Part shown: piece by piece, positions 41,375 through 51,393 of the stretch
Numbering within the stretch: position 1 is the first letter of the stretch
Layout: each line of letters starts with the position of its first letter
Source: Enterobacter sp. RHBSTW-00994
Lineage (GTDB): Bacteria > Pseudomonadota > Gammaproteobacteria > Enterobacterales > Enterobacteriaceae
DNA: 64,000 nucleotides
NCBI RefSeq assembly: GCF_013782625.1
Contig: NZ_CP056199.1
Location: 4,172,588-4,236,587, forward strand
Direction of reading: 5' to 3'
Notes under the pieces: model-generated
What the model saw: only the letters and a program-made list of their open reading frames with translations
Databases searched by the model: none
What the model was told of the DNA's origin: nothing
Translations under genes and position numbers: made by a program

Positions 41375-42178
41375 ATGCATGAAATAACACTTATCCAGGG
41401 CATATCCCTGGCGGCTTTGGTTTTTTTCCTGGGGATTGATTTTTGGCTGGAAGCCCTGTTTTTGTTCCGTCCCATTATCGTTTGTACCCTGACAGGGGCC
41501 ATTCTTGGCGATATCCATATTGGTCTGATTACGGGGGGGCTTACCGAGTTAGCTTTTGCCGGGCTAACCCCCGCGGGCGGCGTACAACCACCAAACCCCA
41601 TCATGGCAGGGGTCATGACCACGGTCATTGCCTGGTCAACCGGGGTTGATGCGAAAACCGCTATCGGGCTTGGTCTGCCGTTTAGCCTGTTAATGCAGTA
41701 TGTGATCCTGTTTTTCTATTCGGCCTTTTCACTCTTTATGTCGAAAGCCGATAACTACGCGAAGGAAGCGAATAGCGCCGCGTTTGGCCGGCTCAACTGG
41801 ACAACCACACTGATAGTGGCCTGTACTTACGCCATTATTACCTTCCTCTGCACCTATCTTGCACAAGGAGCTATGCAGGCGTTAGTGAAAGCCATGCCAG
41901 CCTGGCTTACACACGGCTTCGAAGTCGCGGGGGGTATTCTTCCTGCTGTCGGCTTCGGCTTACTGCTCCGCGTTATGTTTAAGGCACAGTACATTCCCTA
42001 TCTTATCGCCGGCTTCTTGTTCGTCTGTTATATCCAGGTCAGCAATTTGCTGCCAGTCGCGGTGTTAGGCGCTGGATTTGCCGTGTACGAATACTTTAAC
42101 GCCAAAGCCAAAAACGCCGCGCAGCCACAACCTGTCGCTCAGAAAAACGATGAAGAGGATTACAGCAATGGGATCTGA
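41375..42178 (+). CDS. agaC: Galactosamine PTS EIIC component AgaC
   Basis: Membrane subunit of the galactosamine permease, mannose-family EIIC, 267 residues. The family region GDIHIGLITGGLTELAFAGL is near 46-65, with AGGVQPPNP just after. About six or seven hydrophobic helices. Its last 11 bases overlap agaD, the same arrangement as agaW/agaE. Confidence 0.95.
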   Translation: MHEITLIQGISLAALVFFLGIDFWLEALFLFRPIIVCTLTGAILGDIHIGLITGGLTELAFAGLTPAGGVQPPNPIMAGVMTTVIAWSTGVDAKTAIGLGLPFSLLMQYVILFFYSAFSLFMSKADNYAKEANSAAFGRLNWTTTLIVACTYAIITFLCTYLAQGAMQALVKAMPAWLTHGFEVAGGILPAVGFGLLLRVMFKAQYIPYLIAGFLFVCYIQVSNLLPVAVLGAGFAVYEYFNAKAKNAAQPQPVAQKNDEEDYSNGI

Positions 42179-42959
42179 AATCAGTAAAAAAGACATCACT
42201 CGCCTGGGATTTCGATCGTCCTTGCTTCAGGCCAGCTTTAACTATGAACGGATGCAGGCGGGTGGCTTTACCTGGGCCATGCTGCCGCTTCTGAAGAAAA
42301 TCTACAAAGGCGACAAAGAAGGCCTGAGCGCCGCCATGAAGGACCATCTGGAATTTATCAACACCCATCCTAACCTGGTGGGATTCCTGATGGGTCTGTT
42401 GATCTCAATGGAAGAGAAAGGAGAAAACCGCAGCACTATCAAAGGCCTAAAAGTGGCGCTGTTTGGGCCCATCGCCGGGATTGGTGACGCGATCTTCTGG
42501 TTTACCCTGCTACCTATTATGGCCGGGATCTGTTCTTCATTTGCCAGCCAGGGAAATCTTCTTGGGCCGATTCTGTTCTTTGCAGTCTACCTTGCAATCT
42601 TTTTCCTGCGCGTAGGCTGGACGCACATCGGTTATTCGGTCGGGGTAAAGGCCATCGACAAAGTCCGTGAGAACTCGCAGATGATCGCCCGTTCCGCAAC
42701 GATTCTCGGGATCACCGTAATAGGCGGGCTGATTGCGTCATATGTTCATATAAACGTTGTCACTACCTTTGCCATCGATGCGACCCACAATGTTGCCCTC
42801 CAGCAGGACTTTTTTGACAAGGTGTTCCCGAATATCTTGCCGATGGGCTATACCCTGCTGATGTACTACCTGCTACGTGTGAAGAAGGCGCATCCGGTTC
42901 TTCTGATTGCCGTGACGTTTGTTCTGGCCATTCTCGGTTCCGCCCTGAGAGTGCTGTAA
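42168..42959 (+). CDS. agaD: Galactosamine PTS EIID component AgaD
   Basis: EIID subunit of the galactosamine permease. The ATG at 42168 inside the end of agaC gives 263 residues, the E. coli length; it begins MGSEISKKDITRLGFRSSLL. The body is similar to AgaE, without the acidic extension. The stop codon TAA (42957-42959) is followed directly and in the same frame by the ATG of agaI. Confidence 0.95.
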   Translation: MGSEISKKDITRLGFRSSLLQASFNYERMQAGGFTWAMLPLLKKIYKGDKEGLSAAMKDHLEFINTHPNLVGFLMGLLISMEEKGENRSTIKGLKVALFGPIAGIGDAIFWFTLLPIMAGICSSFASQGNLLGPILFFAVYLAIFFLRVGWTHIGYSVGVKAIDKVRENSQMIARSATILGITVIGGLIASYVHINVVTTFAIDATHNVALQQDFFDKVFPNILPMGYTLLMYYLLRVKKAHPVLLIAVTFVLAILGSALRVL

Positions 42960-43670
42960 ATGTGCGGAATCACGTTTCAGGAACACCCGGATTATCACTC
43001 GCTTAGCGAGGCAGTTAGCGAGCATTTACTGGCTCTTATTGTGCGTAGACCCAGTGCGGTGATCTGCCTGGCGACAGGCGCAACTCCGAAGCTGACCTAT
43101 CAGCTTTTCGTTGAAAAGGTGAATGCGCGTCAGGTGGATGTCAGCCAGATGACTATCGTGAAACTGGATGAGTGGGTGGGATTACCGCCGGACAATCCGG
43201 CAACATGTGAAGCCTTTTTGCAGCAGCATATTATTCAACCGCTGGGTATCACACCTGAACGCTATATCTCGTTTGTATCGGATAACGCAGATTCGCAGGA
43301 GTGTACACGCATCGTCGAGCAGATCGCGCTACGTGGCGGCCTGGATCTCTGCCTGCTGGGGATTGGTAAAAACGGGCATCTTGGTCTGAACGAGCCTGAT
43401 GACATCCTTGAGCCAGCCTGCCACATCACACATCTTGACGAGCGCACCCGGCTTCACGACATGTTAAAGCTGGCGGCCGCCCCTGTTGAGCAAGGGATCA
43501 CCCTGGGCCTGAGGGATATTTTGGCAGCAAAAGAAGTCCTGCTTTTGGTTTCTGGTGAAGGTAAAGAGAATGCTTTTTCAGCGCTGAAGAAGGGTAAGGT
43601 CACGACCCATATTCCGGCCTCTTTTCTGTGGTTGCATCCACACCCGACCTGTTTTTATCACACTCACTAG
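42960..43670 (+). CDS. agaI: NagB-like sugar-phosphate isomerase/deaminase AgaI
   Basis: 236-residue protein of the glucosamine-6-phosphate deaminase family. It keeps the NagB-type landmarks LATGATPKLTY near 38-48, VKLDEWVGLP near 69-78 and GIGKNGHLGLNEPDD near 138-152, with the catalytic His. It starts at the first codon after the agaD stop, so it is shorter at the N-terminus than the annotated E. coli AgaI. In E. coli, loss of agaI does not block growth on GalN or GalNAc, so its real substrate is open. Last gene of the operon. Confidence 0.88.
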   Translation: MCGITFQEHPDYHSLSEAVSEHLLALIVRRPSAVICLATGATPKLTYQLFVEKVNARQVDVSQMTIVKLDEWVGLPPDNPATCEAFLQQHIIQPLGITPERYISFVSDNADSQECTRIVEQIALRGGLDLCLLGIGKNGHLGLNEPDDILEPACHITHLDERTRLHDMLKLAAAPVEQGITLGLRDILAAKEVLLLVSGEGKENAFSALKKGKVTTHIPASFLWLHPHPTCFYHTH

Positions 43671-43682
43671 CCAATAAAATAC

Positions 43683-43708
43683 GCCGGGCGAAGTGGCATG
43701 CGCCCGGC
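43683..43708. repeat. REP-like palindrome between agaI and rsmI
   Basis: GCCGGGCG (43683-43690) and CGCCCGGC (43701-43708) with a ten-base loop, lying between convergent genes. It is a likely 3'-end stabiliser or terminator for both. Confidence 0.7.
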
Positions 43709-43716
43709 CGTTCGTT

Positions 43717-44580
43717 TTATTCGCCCTGCTGCTCCAGCGCGTACTTATACAGTGCATTCTTTTTCACGCCGTGGATCTCAGCGGCAAGCGCAGCAGCCTT
43801 CTTGAGCGGCAATTCGGCGTGCAGCAGTGCCAGTGTACGCAGTGCATCAGCAGGCAAGGCATCGTCTTCAGCTTTGTGTCCTTCAACAATCAGTACCATC
43901 TCGCCTTTACGACGGTTTTCGTCTTCTTTCACCCATGCGAGGAGTTCGCCAACCGGCGCACCATGAATCGTTTCCCAGGTTTTGGTCAGTTCACGTGCCA
44001 GCACGACATAGCGGGATTCGCCCCAGACGGCCACCATATCTTCCAGACTTTCCAGAAGACGGTGGGTGGATTCATAAAAAATCAGCGTGCGTGGTTCAGC
44101 TTCCAGCGCTTTCAGTGTGTCGCGACGGCCTTTAGATTTTGCCGGAAGAAAGCCTTCGTAGCAGAAACGGTCGGACGGTAAACCCGCCGCACTTAATGCT
44201 GCAATGGCCGCACAAGGCCCAGGCAGAGGGACAACGCGGATACCCGCTTCACGACACGTACGAACCAGATGGTAGCCAGGATCATTAATTAACGGTGTAC
44301 CCGCATCGGACACCAGGGCGATGTTCTGCCCCTCTTTCAGTTTCGCCACCAGCGTTTCGGCTTTTTGTTGCTCATTGTGATCGTGCAGGGCGAACAGACG
44401 GGCGTTAATGGCAAAATGTTGCAGCAGTAGCCCTGTATGGCGGGTATCCTCAGCAGCAATTAAATCAACCGCTTGCAATACAGTGAGCGCACGTTGGGTA
44501 ATATCAGACAAATTCCCGATAGGAGTAGGTACAATATAAAGCTGGCCTTGAGAATTATCTGCCGTTTCGTGTTGTTTCAT
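43717..44580 (-). CDS. rsmI: 16S rRNA 2'-O-ribose C1402 methyltransferase RsmI
   Basis: Methylates the ribose of C1402 of 16S rRNA using SAM, fine-tuning the ribosomal P site. 287 residues. Tetrapyrrole-methylase fold with the motifs [15 protein letters not shown] near 18-32, [15 protein letters not shown] near 39-53, [12 protein letters not shown] near 90-101 and FYESTHRL near 160-167. It is divergent from lpoA across 63 bp. The yraHIJK fimbrial genes found next to it in E. coli K-12 are absent. Confidence 0.95.
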   Translation of the reverse strand: MKQHETADNSQGQLYIVPTPIGNLSDITQRALTVLQAVDLIAAEDTRHTGLLLQHFAINARLFALHDHNEQQKAETLVAKLKEGQNIALVSDAGTPLINDPGYHLVRTCREAGIRVVPLPGPCAAIAALSAAGLPSDRFCYEGFLPAKSKGRRDTLKALEAEPRTLIFYESTHRLLESLEDMVAVWGESRYVVLARELTKTWETIHGAPVGELLAWVKEDENRRKGEMVLIVEGHKAEDDALPADALRTLALLHAELPLKKAAALAAEIHGVKKNALYKYALEQQGE

Positions 44581-44643
44581 TGTTTAGTCCGTAGTGCCGA
44601 TTTATTATTGAGCATTGCGTAAAAAAAAATCACTGGATACAGT

Positions 44644-46812
44644 ATGGTACCGTTAACGTTTCTTCGAACAAAAGCCGCGCGCAGCGTGCCTCTTGTGCTG
44701 GCAGCCTTGTTTTTCGCAGGCTGTGGCACGCAGACACCCGATCAAAGTGCTGCCCACATGCAGGGATCGGCACAGGCTGATTCTGGCTTTTATCTGCAAC
44801 AAATGTCGCAGAGCTCAAATGATACCAAGACCAACTGGCAATTACTCGCCATTCGTGCACTGCTGAAAGAAGGTAAAACGCAGCAGGCCGCCGATCTGTT
44901 TAATCAGTTACCGAAAGAACTGAACGATGCTCAGCATCGTGAACAGGCTTTATTGGCTGCGGAATTGAAGATTGTGCAACAAGATTATCCGGCAGCGAAA
45001 AAAATGCTGGGTGATATTGATGTTAGCTCGCTCGATAAAAACCAACAGGCTCGTTTCTGGCAGGCAGGCATTGCCGCCGAGCAAGGTCGTCCTTCACTGC
45101 AACTGCTGCGCGCCTTAATTGCGCAAGAGCCGCTGTTGAGCGGTGCAGACAAGCAGAAAAATATTGATGCCACCTGGCAGGCCCTTTCCGCAATGACGCC
45201 AGAACAGGCGCAGGCCCTGGTGATCAATGCAGATGAAAATGTTCTGCAAGGCTGGCTGGATCTGCAGCAGATGTGGTTTAACAACCGTAGCGATCCAACA
45301 ATGCTGAAAGCCGGTATTACCGACTGGCAGACACGTTATCCGCAAAACCCAGGAGCGAAATTACTGCCATCGCAACTGGTGAACGTGCAGAACTTCAAAC
45401 CCGCATCCACCAATAAAATTGCTCTGCTGTTGCCGTTAAACGGTCAGGCTGCGGTGTTTGGTCGCACTATCCAGCAAGGCTTTGAAGCTGCGAAAAATGG
45501 CACAACGGCCGTTGCAGGTAATGCCGTTCCTGAACAAGCGGCTCAGGCGGCAAACGTAGCGAACGTGGTTAGCCCCTCTGCTGCCGAGACCAGTGATCTG
45601 ACAACCGCTCAAACGCCAGCTCAGGGCACAATGCAAAACCCGGTCACCGCACCAACGACTGCCCCTGCGGCAACGCCTGCACCAGGCGCCGCGGCACAGC
45701 AGAGTCCGGCTCAGGCTCCAGCGACACCTGCGGCCTCCGCCAGCGACACAGCGACGACGCAATCACAGGCAACCACACCGATACAACAGCCTGCGACGCA
45801 ACCGCAACCTGCTACCACCGTAACGACAGGTGCGAACCCCGGTGCGGAACTGAAGATTTACGATACCAGCTCTCAGCCGCTCGATCAGGTACTGGCGCAA
45901 GTCCAGAAGGATGGAGCGAGTATCGTTGTAGGTCCATTGTTGAAAAACAATGTCGATGAACTGATGAAAAGCAACACCACGCTGAATGTGCTGGCCCTCA
46001 ACCAGCCGGAACAGGTTCAGAACCGCGCAAATATGTGCTACTTCGCCCTCTCTCCGGAAGATGAAGCCCGCGATGCGGCGCGTCATATTCACGAGCAAGG
46101 CAAGCAAGCCCCTCTGCTGCTCATTCCGCGCAGTACTCTGGGCGACCGTGTGGCGACCGCCTTTGCTCAGGAATGGCAAAAACTGGGTGGCGGCGTGGTG
46201 CTACAGCAGAAATTTGGCTCCTCCTCAGAACTGAGGGCGGGTGTCAACGGCGGCGCGGGTATTGCACTGAACGGTAGCCCGGTAACAGCAAGCCTTCCCC
46301 CTCAGCAGGGCGTAACCATTGGCGGCCTGACGATCCCTGCCCCACCGACCGATGCGCAGATCAGCGGTGGGGGGAAAGTGGATGCGGCCTATATCGTCGC
46401 GACACCGGAAGAGATTGCCTTCATCAAGCCCATGATTGCGATGCGTAACGGTAGTCAGAGCGGTGCAACGTTGTACGCAAGCTCACGTAGCGCGCAAGGC
46501 ACAGCGGGCCCGGATTTCCGACTGGAAATGGACGGGCTGCAGTACAGCGAAATCCCCATGCTGGCAGGAAGCAACCCGGCACTGATGCAACAGGCGTTGA
46601 GTGCCGTCCATAACGACTACTCACTGGCAAGACTGTATGCAATGGGTGTGGATGCCTGGGCTCTGGCAAACCACTTTACCCAGATGCGCCAGGTTCCGGG
46701 CTTCGAGCTCAACGGGAATACAGGCGATTTGACAGCAACTCAGGACTGCGTGATTAACAGGAAGTTATCATGGCTCAAATACCAGCAGGGGCAAATCGTC
46801 CCGGCCAGTTAA
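44644..46812 (+). CDS. lpoA: Outer membrane lipoprotein LpoA, activator of PBP1A
   Basis: Stimulates the peptidoglycan synthase PBP1A (MrcA) from the outer membrane. Lipoprotein signal with lipobox FAGC; the acylated cysteine is C27. An N-terminal TPR-like domain (about 30-255) is followed by a periplasmic-binding-like domain that starts at [20 protein letters not shown] (about 258) and is interrupted by a long Ala/Thr/Pro/Gln-rich insert (about 285-398). Total 722 residues against 678 in E. coli; the extra length is in this insert. It overlaps yraN by 43 bases. Confidence 0.95.
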   Translation: MVPLTFLRTKAARSVPLVLAALFFAGCGTQTPDQSAAHMQGSAQADSGFYLQQMSQSSNDTKTNWQLLAIRALLKEGKTQQAADLFNQLPKELNDAQHREQALLAAELKIVQQDYPAAKKMLGDIDVSSLDKNQQARFWQAGIAAEQGRPSLQLLRALIAQEPLLSGADKQKNIDATWQALSAMTPEQAQALVINADENVLQGWLDLQQMWFNNRSDPTMLKAGITDWQTRYPQNPGAKLLPSQLVNVQNFKPASTNKIALLLPLNGQAAVFGRTIQQGFEAAKNGTTAVAGNAVPEQAAQAANVANVVSPSAAETSDLTTAQTPAQGTMQNPVTAPTTAPAATPAPGAAAQQSPAQAPATPAASASDTATTQSQATTPIQQPATQPQPATTVTTGANPGAELKIYDTSSQPLDQVLAQVQKDGASIVVGPLLKNNVDELMKSNTTLNVLALNQPEQVQNRANMCYFALSPEDEARDAARHIHEQGKQAPLLLIPRSTLGDRVATAFAQEWQKLGGGVVLQQKFGSSSELRAGVNGGAGIALNGSPVTASLPPQQGVTIGGLTIPAPPTDAQISGGGKVDAAYIVATPEEIAFIKPMIAMRNGSQSGATLYASSRSAQGTAGPDFRLEMDGLQYSEIPMLAGSNPALMQQALSAVHNDYSLARLYAMGVDAWALANHFTQMRQVPGFELNGNTGDLTATQDCVINRKLSWLKYQQGQIVPAS

Positions 46813-47162
46813 GCCGCAAACAAGCCGGTGACGCATGGGAAATGAACGCGCGCCGCTGGCTTGAAGGCAAGGGATTGCGCTTTATCGCCGCCAACGTGCG
46901 TGGACGTGGCGGCGAAATTGACCTCATCATGAAAGAGGGTCAAACAACCGTGTTTGTCGAAGTCCGTTATCGGCAGTCATCGCAATTCGGCGGTGCGGCT
47001 GCCAGCGTGACGCTCGCCAAACAACGTAAATTATTACACACTGCCCACTTGTGGCTTGCCCGCCATAGTGGGAGCTTTGATACTGTGGATTGCCGTTTCG
47101 ATGTGATAGCCTTCACCGGAAATGAGATCGAATGGCTAAAAAACGCGTTTGGCGAAGCATAA
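46770..47162 (+). CDS. yraN: UPF0102 family protein YraN
   Basis: 130-residue protein of the UPF0102 family with an endonuclease-like (PD-D/ExK type) fold: [14 protein letters not shown] near 46-59 and [16 protein letters not shown] near 63-78 hold the likely catalytic Asp, Glu and Arg/Lys positions. The classical lysine of ExK appears as Arg here (EVRYR), as in its E. coli homologue. The start lies inside lpoA (43-base overlap). Function not established. Confidence 0.92.
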   Translation: MAQIPAGANRPGQLSRKQAGDAWEMNARRWLEGKGLRFIAANVRGRGGEIDLIMKEGQTTVFVEVRYRQSSQFGGAAASVTLAKQRKLLHTAHLWLARHSGSFDTVDCRFDVIAFTGNEIEWLKNAFGEA

Positions 47163-47183
47163 ATAAGATTTAAAAGGGATAAC

Positions 47184-47774
47184 GTGCTCGAAAGAATTAA
47201 AGTGTGCTTCACAGAAAGCATTCAAACTCAGATTGCAGCGGCGGAAGCCCTCCCGGACGCGATTTCTCGCGCAGCGATGACGCTGGTACAGTCCCTGCTA
47301 AACGGCAACAAAATCCTCTGTTGTGGCAATGGTACATCCGCCGCCAATGCACAGCATTTTGCTGCCAGTATGATAAATCGTTTTGAAACAGAACGACCTA
47401 GTTTACCTGCCATTGCACTAAATACCGATAATGTGGTCTTAACAGCGATTGCAAACGATCGTCTGCATGACGAGATTTACGCGAAGCAGGTGCGTGCCTT
47501 AGGCCATGCCGGAGACGTGCTGTTGGCGATCTCCACGCGCGGAAACAGCCGCGACATTGTCAAAGCTGTAGAAGCGGCCGTCACCCGCGATATGACTATT
47601 GTTGCCTTGACCGGTTATGACGGTGGTGAACTCGCGGGCCTTTTAGGGCCACAGGATGTGGAAATCCGCATTCCTTCTCACCGTAGCGCGCGCATTCAGG
47701 AAATGCACATGCTAACGGTGAACTGCTTATGCGATTTGATCGATAACACGCTTTTCCCTCACCAGGATGATTAA
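47184..47774 (+). CDS. diaA: DnaA initiator-associating protein DiaA
   Basis: Homotetrameric SIS-domain protein that binds several DnaA molecules and promotes timely initiation at oriC. 196 residues, the E. coli length, beginning with GTG at 47184 after AAAAGGG (47172-47178). The SIS core includes [17 protein letters not shown] near 48-64 and [15 protein letters not shown] near 113-127. It follows yraN by 21 bases and precedes dolP by nine. Confidence 0.96.
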   Translation: MLERIKVCFTESIQTQIAAAEALPDAISRAAMTLVQSLLNGNKILCCGNGTSAANAQHFAASMINRFETERPSLPAIALNTDNVVLTAIANDRLHDEIYAKQVRALGHAGDVLLAISTRGNSRDIVKAVEAAVTRDMTIVALTGYDGGELAGLLGPQDVEIRIPSHRSARIQEMHMLTVNCLCDLIDNTLFPHQDD

Positions 47775-47783
47775 GGAGTACTC

Positions 47784-48359
47784 ATGAAGGCTTTATCGAC
47801 CCTCGCAGTCCTTATGTCTGCACTGCTACTTCAGGGATGTATTGCTGCAGCTGTTGTTGGTACAGCTGCCGTTGGCACGAAAGCGGCGACCGATCCGCGC
47901 TCTGTCGGTACACAGGTTGATGACAGTACGCTTGAACTGCGCGTAAACAGCGCCCTGTCGAAAGACGAACAAATTAAGAAAGAAGCACGCATCAATGTGA
48001 CGGCGTATCAGGGCAAAGTGTTGCTGGCAGGCCAGTCTCCAAATACAGAGCTCGCTTCGCGGGCAAAACAGATAGCGATGGGTGTGGAAGGGACAACCGA
48101 AGTCTTCAACGAAGTGCGCCAGGGACAGCCGATTGGTCTGGGAACGGCCTCGTCTGATACCTGGATTACCACCAAAGTCCGTTCCCAGTTGCTGGGCACT
48201 GACCAGGTGAAATCATCAAACGTAAAAGTGACTACCGAGAACGGGGAAGTGTTCCTGCTGGGTCTGGTCACCGACCGGGAAGGCAAAGCGGCAGCCGATA
48301 TTGCCAGCCGGGTGAGCGGCGTGAAACACGTCACTACCGCGTTTACCTATATCAAATAA
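47784..48359 (+). CDS. dolP: Outer membrane lipoprotein DolP (YraP), two BON domains
   Basis: Outer-membrane lipoprotein at division sites, supporting envelope integrity and BAM function in E. coli; usually under sigma-E control. 191 residues; lipobox LLQGC with C19 acylated. Two BON domains at about 46-115 and 124-191, the second ending GVKHVTTAFTYIK. AAGGAG (47773-47778) precedes the ATG. Last gene of the lpoA-yraN-diaA-dolP run, with a strong terminator directly after. Confidence 0.96.
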   Translation: MKALSTLAVLMSALLLQGCIAAAVVGTAAVGTKAATDPRSVGTQVDDSTLELRVNSALSKDEQIKKEARINVTAYQGKVLLAGQSPNTELASRAKQIAMGVEGTTEVFNEVRQGQPIGLGTASSDTWITTKVRSQLLGTDQVKSSNVKVTTENGEVFLLGLVTDREGKAAADIASRVSGVKHVTTAFTYIK

Positions 48360-48360
48360 T

Positions 48361-48390
48361 AAAAATACCCGGCTCAGGCCGGGTATTTTT
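48361..48390. terminator. Bidirectional terminator between dolP and yraQ
   Basis: AAAAATACCCGGC (48361-48373), loop TCAG, GCCGGGTATTTTT (48378-48390): a perfect 13-bp stem with T-runs on both strands. It serves convergent dolP and yraQ. Confidence 0.93.
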
Positions 48391-48395
48391 TTATC

Positions 48396-49433
48396 TTAAA
48401 ACAGCGCAATACTTCCTGTTATCACTCCACTCAGCGCCACCAGCAAGCCTGTTAACCACAGTGCTTTCGCCGGAAATGACTTCCGCAGCATAATAAGTGA
48501 TGGCAGGCTTACCGCAGGCAACGTGATGAGTAACGCCAGAGCCGGCGCTGCCCCCATGCCAGCCAGCATCATGGTCTGAACAATCGGTATCTCGGCTGCA
48601 GTTGGGATCACAAACAAGCAGCCTGCAACAGCCATCGCAATCACCCACAACAACGAATTATCGATAGCGCCATCGGCATGCGGGAAGAGCCAGACGCGCG
48701 CCGCGCCAAGAACCAGTACCGCCAGGATGTATACCGGGATCGTGCTCCAGAAAAGCTGCCACAACGCCTTTCCCCAACGCATAAAGAAACTGCCCTGCGG
48801 CTCAGCCAGCTCAACATCCACAGCAACAGGTTGTGCGCCCTTCTCTTTCACCCATTTCTGTACCAGTGTGGCCACCACAAGTACTGTCAGTAGCCCAGCA
48901 ACCAGTCGAATAAGTGCAAAATGCCATCCCAGCACAAATCCCATAAAGACCAGGGTTGCCGGGTTCAGCAGCGGGTTACCCATCCAGAATGCCAGCGCAC
49001 CGCCCATCGACACATTCTGACGGCGCATACCCGCAGTGACTGGCGCGGCGCAGCAGGAACACATCATGCCTGGCAACGAAAAAATCGTGCCTAATAGCGT
49101 CCCCTGAAAACGGGGCTGACCCAGCGTTTTCATCAACCAGTGACGCGGGATCAGAACCTGAACCAGCGATCCCAGCAGCACACCTAAGACCGCCGCTTTC
49201 CAGACGGCAAGAAAATAGACCATGGCATAATCCCACGCGGCCTTCAGCGGGCTGGCATCGGCCTGCGCAAGAATGGATTTACCTATGCTGTGGGTCTCAG
49301 CCGCCGTGAAGGCTTTACCGTAATACGGTTGCCATTTCACATACCAAAGACCCACAAGAACAACGAGAAAAAAGAGAACGGGCTTCCACCACTGAATCGG
49401 TGTTGCCGTTTGAGATGAAGACTGACCAGCCAT
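48396..49433 (-). CDS. yraQ: Predicted permease YraQ (DUF318/ArsP-like)
   Basis: 345-residue inner membrane protein with about eight or nine helices, of the predicted permease family DUF318 (relatives include organoarsenic permease ArsP). The CSCCAAPVTAGMRRQ stretch near 126-140 carries the conserved Cys-Cys-Ala-Ala-Pro signature. The ATG at 49433 is preferred because MAGQSSSQTATPIQWW aligns with the E. coli start; upstream in-frame codons would run into the yraR/yraQ gap. Substrate unknown. It lies 37 bases downstream of yraR. Confidence 0.9.
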   Translation of the reverse strand: MAGQSSSQTATPIQWWKPVLFFLVVLVGLWYVKWQPYYGKAFTAAETHSIGKSILAQADASPLKAAWDYAMVYFLAVWKAAVLGVLLGSLVQVLIPRHWLMKTLGQPRFQGTLLGTIFSLPGMMCSCCAAPVTAGMRRQNVSMGGALAFWMGNPLLNPATLVFMGFVLGWHFALIRLVAGLLTVLVVATLVQKWVKEKGAQPVAVDVELAEPQGSFFMRWGKALWQLFWSTIPVYILAVLVLGAARVWLFPHADGAIDNSLLWVIAMAVAGCLFVIPTAAEIPIVQTMMLAGMGAAPALALLITLPAVSLPSLIMLRKSFPAKALWLTGLLVALSGVITGSIALF

Positions 49434-49470
49434 AACATTCCCCAGGGAGTATTCATTAAGCCCGGAGATA

Positions 49471-50115
49471 CTACGCCTCACCCTGTGCAAGTTCACGTAA
49501 TTTTGCCGAAGGAACAATGTTAGTCCCCTCCTGAGAGGGCGTCAGCGCCTCTTTCAGCATTGCTCGCGCAACGTCTCTGGCATCAATAGATTTCCAGTTA
49601 CCTGGAAAAAACTGGAACACAGGAGCAAGTACCATCTCAGTGAGACGCGATGTTTCACGATGGCCCAGTAGCATAGAGGGCCGCACAATTGTCAAACGCT
49701 CCCATTTCTGCGCAATCAGCGCCTGTTCCATTTTGCCTTTCACTTTGTTGTAGAAGAAAGGTGAGTGAGCATTTGCTCCCATTGAACTCACCACCAGCAG
49801 GTGCTTGGCCCCCAAACGTTTTCCCGCAAGCGCAGTCTCAACAACGAGTGTGTAATCAGCATGAACGAACGCCTCTTTACTTCCGGCTTCCCGGCGCGTC
49901 GTTCCAAGGCAGCAAAAGACGATATCAATGGGATCCTGCACTTGCGCCAGAGCATCACTGAGTTGCGGCTTATGAGGGTTATAGATACCCGCAATATCTG
50001 CCAGCGGGCGTCGGGTTGGGGCGGCAATGTAGTTAACTTTAGGGTGCTGCAGTAACATACGCAGTAAGTGGCCACCCACTAAACCTGTCGCGCCAGTAAT
50101 CAAGACCTGACTCAT
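49471..50115 (-). CDS. yraR: NAD(P)-binding Rossmann protein YraR
   Basis: 214-residue short-chain dehydrogenase/NmrA-like protein. The N-terminus [18 protein letters not shown] has the dinucleotide-binding GXXGXXG motif, and [20 protein letters not shown] near 107-126 includes the Tyr-X3-Lys pair. Substrate unknown. It lies three bases after the yhbP stop, in the likely unit yhbP-yraR-yraQ. In E. coli yhbO lies between yraR and yhbP; it is missing here. Confidence 0.9.
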   Translation of the reverse strand: MSQVLITGATGLVGGHLLRMLLQHPKVNYIAAPTRRPLADIAGIYNPHKPQLSDALAQVQDPIDIVFCCLGTTRREAGSKEAFVHADYTLVVETALAGKRLGAKHLLVVSSMGANAHSPFFYNKVKGKMEQALIAQKWERLTIVRPSMLLGHRETSRLTEMVLAPVFQFFPGNWKSIDARDVARAMLKEALTPSQEGTNIVPSAKLRELAQGEA

Positions 50116-50118
50116 GTT

Positions 50119-50547
50119 CTACTCCTGACGTAACCAGTGGATTTTTTTACCAAACCCCAGTGTATTGTCAGTAAATTTTAGCTCATCAAGCCGAATTTCC
50201 CACACGGGGGCAGACGATGCGAGCGCAACCGGAAACCGCCGGGTGTAATGCTTGCGCATCGTGTTGCTTTCTTCACCTTCCAGACGGCGGATCTCGCCTT
50301 TGAACTGCAGACCACGGATCAGTGCGACTGATTTGGGCTGGCCGTTGACCGTACCCGCAACTGGGGCCTGAAGGCCAGTCATCTGCGCATGACGGGTTTT
50401 ATCTTCACTGAGCACGTAAAACGCCACGCGTTGAGGATCATAATAATAAAACGCGTTAGCACACCAGAGTTCGCCTTCCTGGTGTACGCACCAGGTCACG
50501 ACGTGCTGCTTTGCCAGCCAGCGGTTTATCGCCGTCAGTGTTTCCAT
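50119..50547 (-). CDS. yhbP: YhbP family flavin-binding split-barrel protein
   Basis: 142-residue protein of UPF0306, related to pyridoxamine-5'-phosphate oxidase-type split barrels that bind flavin. Readable stretches are [19 protein letters not shown] near 19-37 and [11 protein letters not shown] near 47-57. Slightly shorter than the E. coli protein. Enzymatic role unknown. It is divergent from yhbQ, 56 bases away. Confidence 0.88.
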   Translation of the reverse strand: METLTAINRWLAKQHVVTWCVHQEGELWCANAFYYYDPQRVAFYVLSEDKTRHAQMTGLQAPVAGTVNGQPKSVALIRGLQFKGEIRRLEGEESNTMRKHYTRRFPVALASSAPVWEIRLDELKFTDNTLGFGKKIHWLRQE

Positions 50548-50603
50548 TTGTCTTCTCTCTCGTGCTAAGGTGCGTTCACCTTAATATACTGAATCTGCTT
50601 ACC

Positions 50604-50903
50604 GTGTGTTGGTTTCTCTATCTTGTCCGAACGGCTGATAACGCACTCTATACCGGGATCACCACCGACGTAGAACGACGTTTCCTTGAACATCAAACGG
50701 GGAAAGGCGCAAAGGCGCTGCGGGGGAAAGGCTCGTTAACACTGGTCTTTTCAGCGCATGTGGGCGATCGCTCACTGGCCCTGAGAATGGAATACCGCAT
50801 AAAACAGCTCACGAAGCGTGAAAAAGAGCGCCTCGTCACCGGAGACGGATCATTTGAGGCGCTGCAGGAGCGCCTGCAAAATCTGTCGGCTAAAAGCGAT
50901 TGA
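50604..50903 (+). CDS. yhbQ: GIY-YIG nuclease-like protein YhbQ
   Basis: Small GIY-YIG superfamily protein. [20 protein letters not shown] at 3-22 contains the modified GIY..YIG core, followed by [20 protein letters not shown]. In E. coli this protein has weak nuclease activity linked to DNA repair. The start is uncertain: the GTG at 50604 gives 99 residues and matches the E. coli length (100), but no strong ribosome site precedes it; in-frame codons upstream reach into yhbP. It converges on yhbS with a 14-base overlap. Confidence 0.85.
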   Translation: MCWFLYLVRTADNALYTGITTDVERRFLEHQTGKGAKALRGKGSLTLVFSAHVGDRSLALRMEYRIKQLTKREKERLVTGDGSFEALQERLQNLSAKSD

Positions 50904-51393
50904 AGTGATCGTGGTACTCAACCAACCCGCTTACGCCATTCAATGCATCGTCTGCCAGACGGTGTACCTGGAATCCTGCTTCCGTACCCGGCCAGCGACA
51001 GTGCAGATCGTAACGTGCTGCCTGCTCGAAGCCTAAACGGCCATAGAATGCCGGATCGCCCAAAGTGACAACCGCCGCATAGCCGAACTCATTGAGTGAA
51101 TCCAGCCCTTCATAAACCAGTTGGCGCGCAAGCCCCTGACCACGATAGCTTTCCTCTACGGCGAGAGGGGCCATTCCCACCCACTGTAGCTCTTCGCCCT
51201 GAACCGATACGGGGCTGAACGCAACATAACCGACAACCTGGCCTTCATCGTCAGTGGCGACCAGTCCCAGTGTGATTAGGCCGTCTTCGCGGAGATCGTG
51301 AACCAGTTGGGCTTCTGCATCACTCGCAAATGCCCGGCGTAACAACGCATCGATACCTGGTGCATCAATCCCAATTTCAACTCGAATCAGCAT
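50890..51393 (-). CDS. yhbS: GNAT family acetyltransferase YhbS
   Basis: 167-residue GNAT acetyltransferase. Motif A is [21 protein letters not shown] near 77-97, with the acetyl-CoA-binding R-G-Q-G-L/A pattern; [14 protein letters not shown] near 112-125 is typical of the C-terminal part. Substrate unknown in this organism. Its start overlaps the ubiT stop by seven bases, so the two are translationally linked. Confidence 0.9.
   Translation of the reverse strand: MLIRVEIGIDAPGIDALLRRAFASDAEAQLVHDLREDGLITLGLVATDDEGQVVGYVAFSPVSVQGEELQWVGMAPLAVEESYRGQGLARQLVYEGLDSLNEFGYAAVVTLGDPAFYGRLGFEQAARYDLHCRWPGTEAGFQVHRLADDALNGVSGLVEYHDHFNRF

Noticed and set aside
45500-45840. Low-complexity C/A-rich stretch as a possible foreign insertion
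   Set aside because: It keeps the lpoA frame and corresponds to the variable linker present in the E. coli protein.
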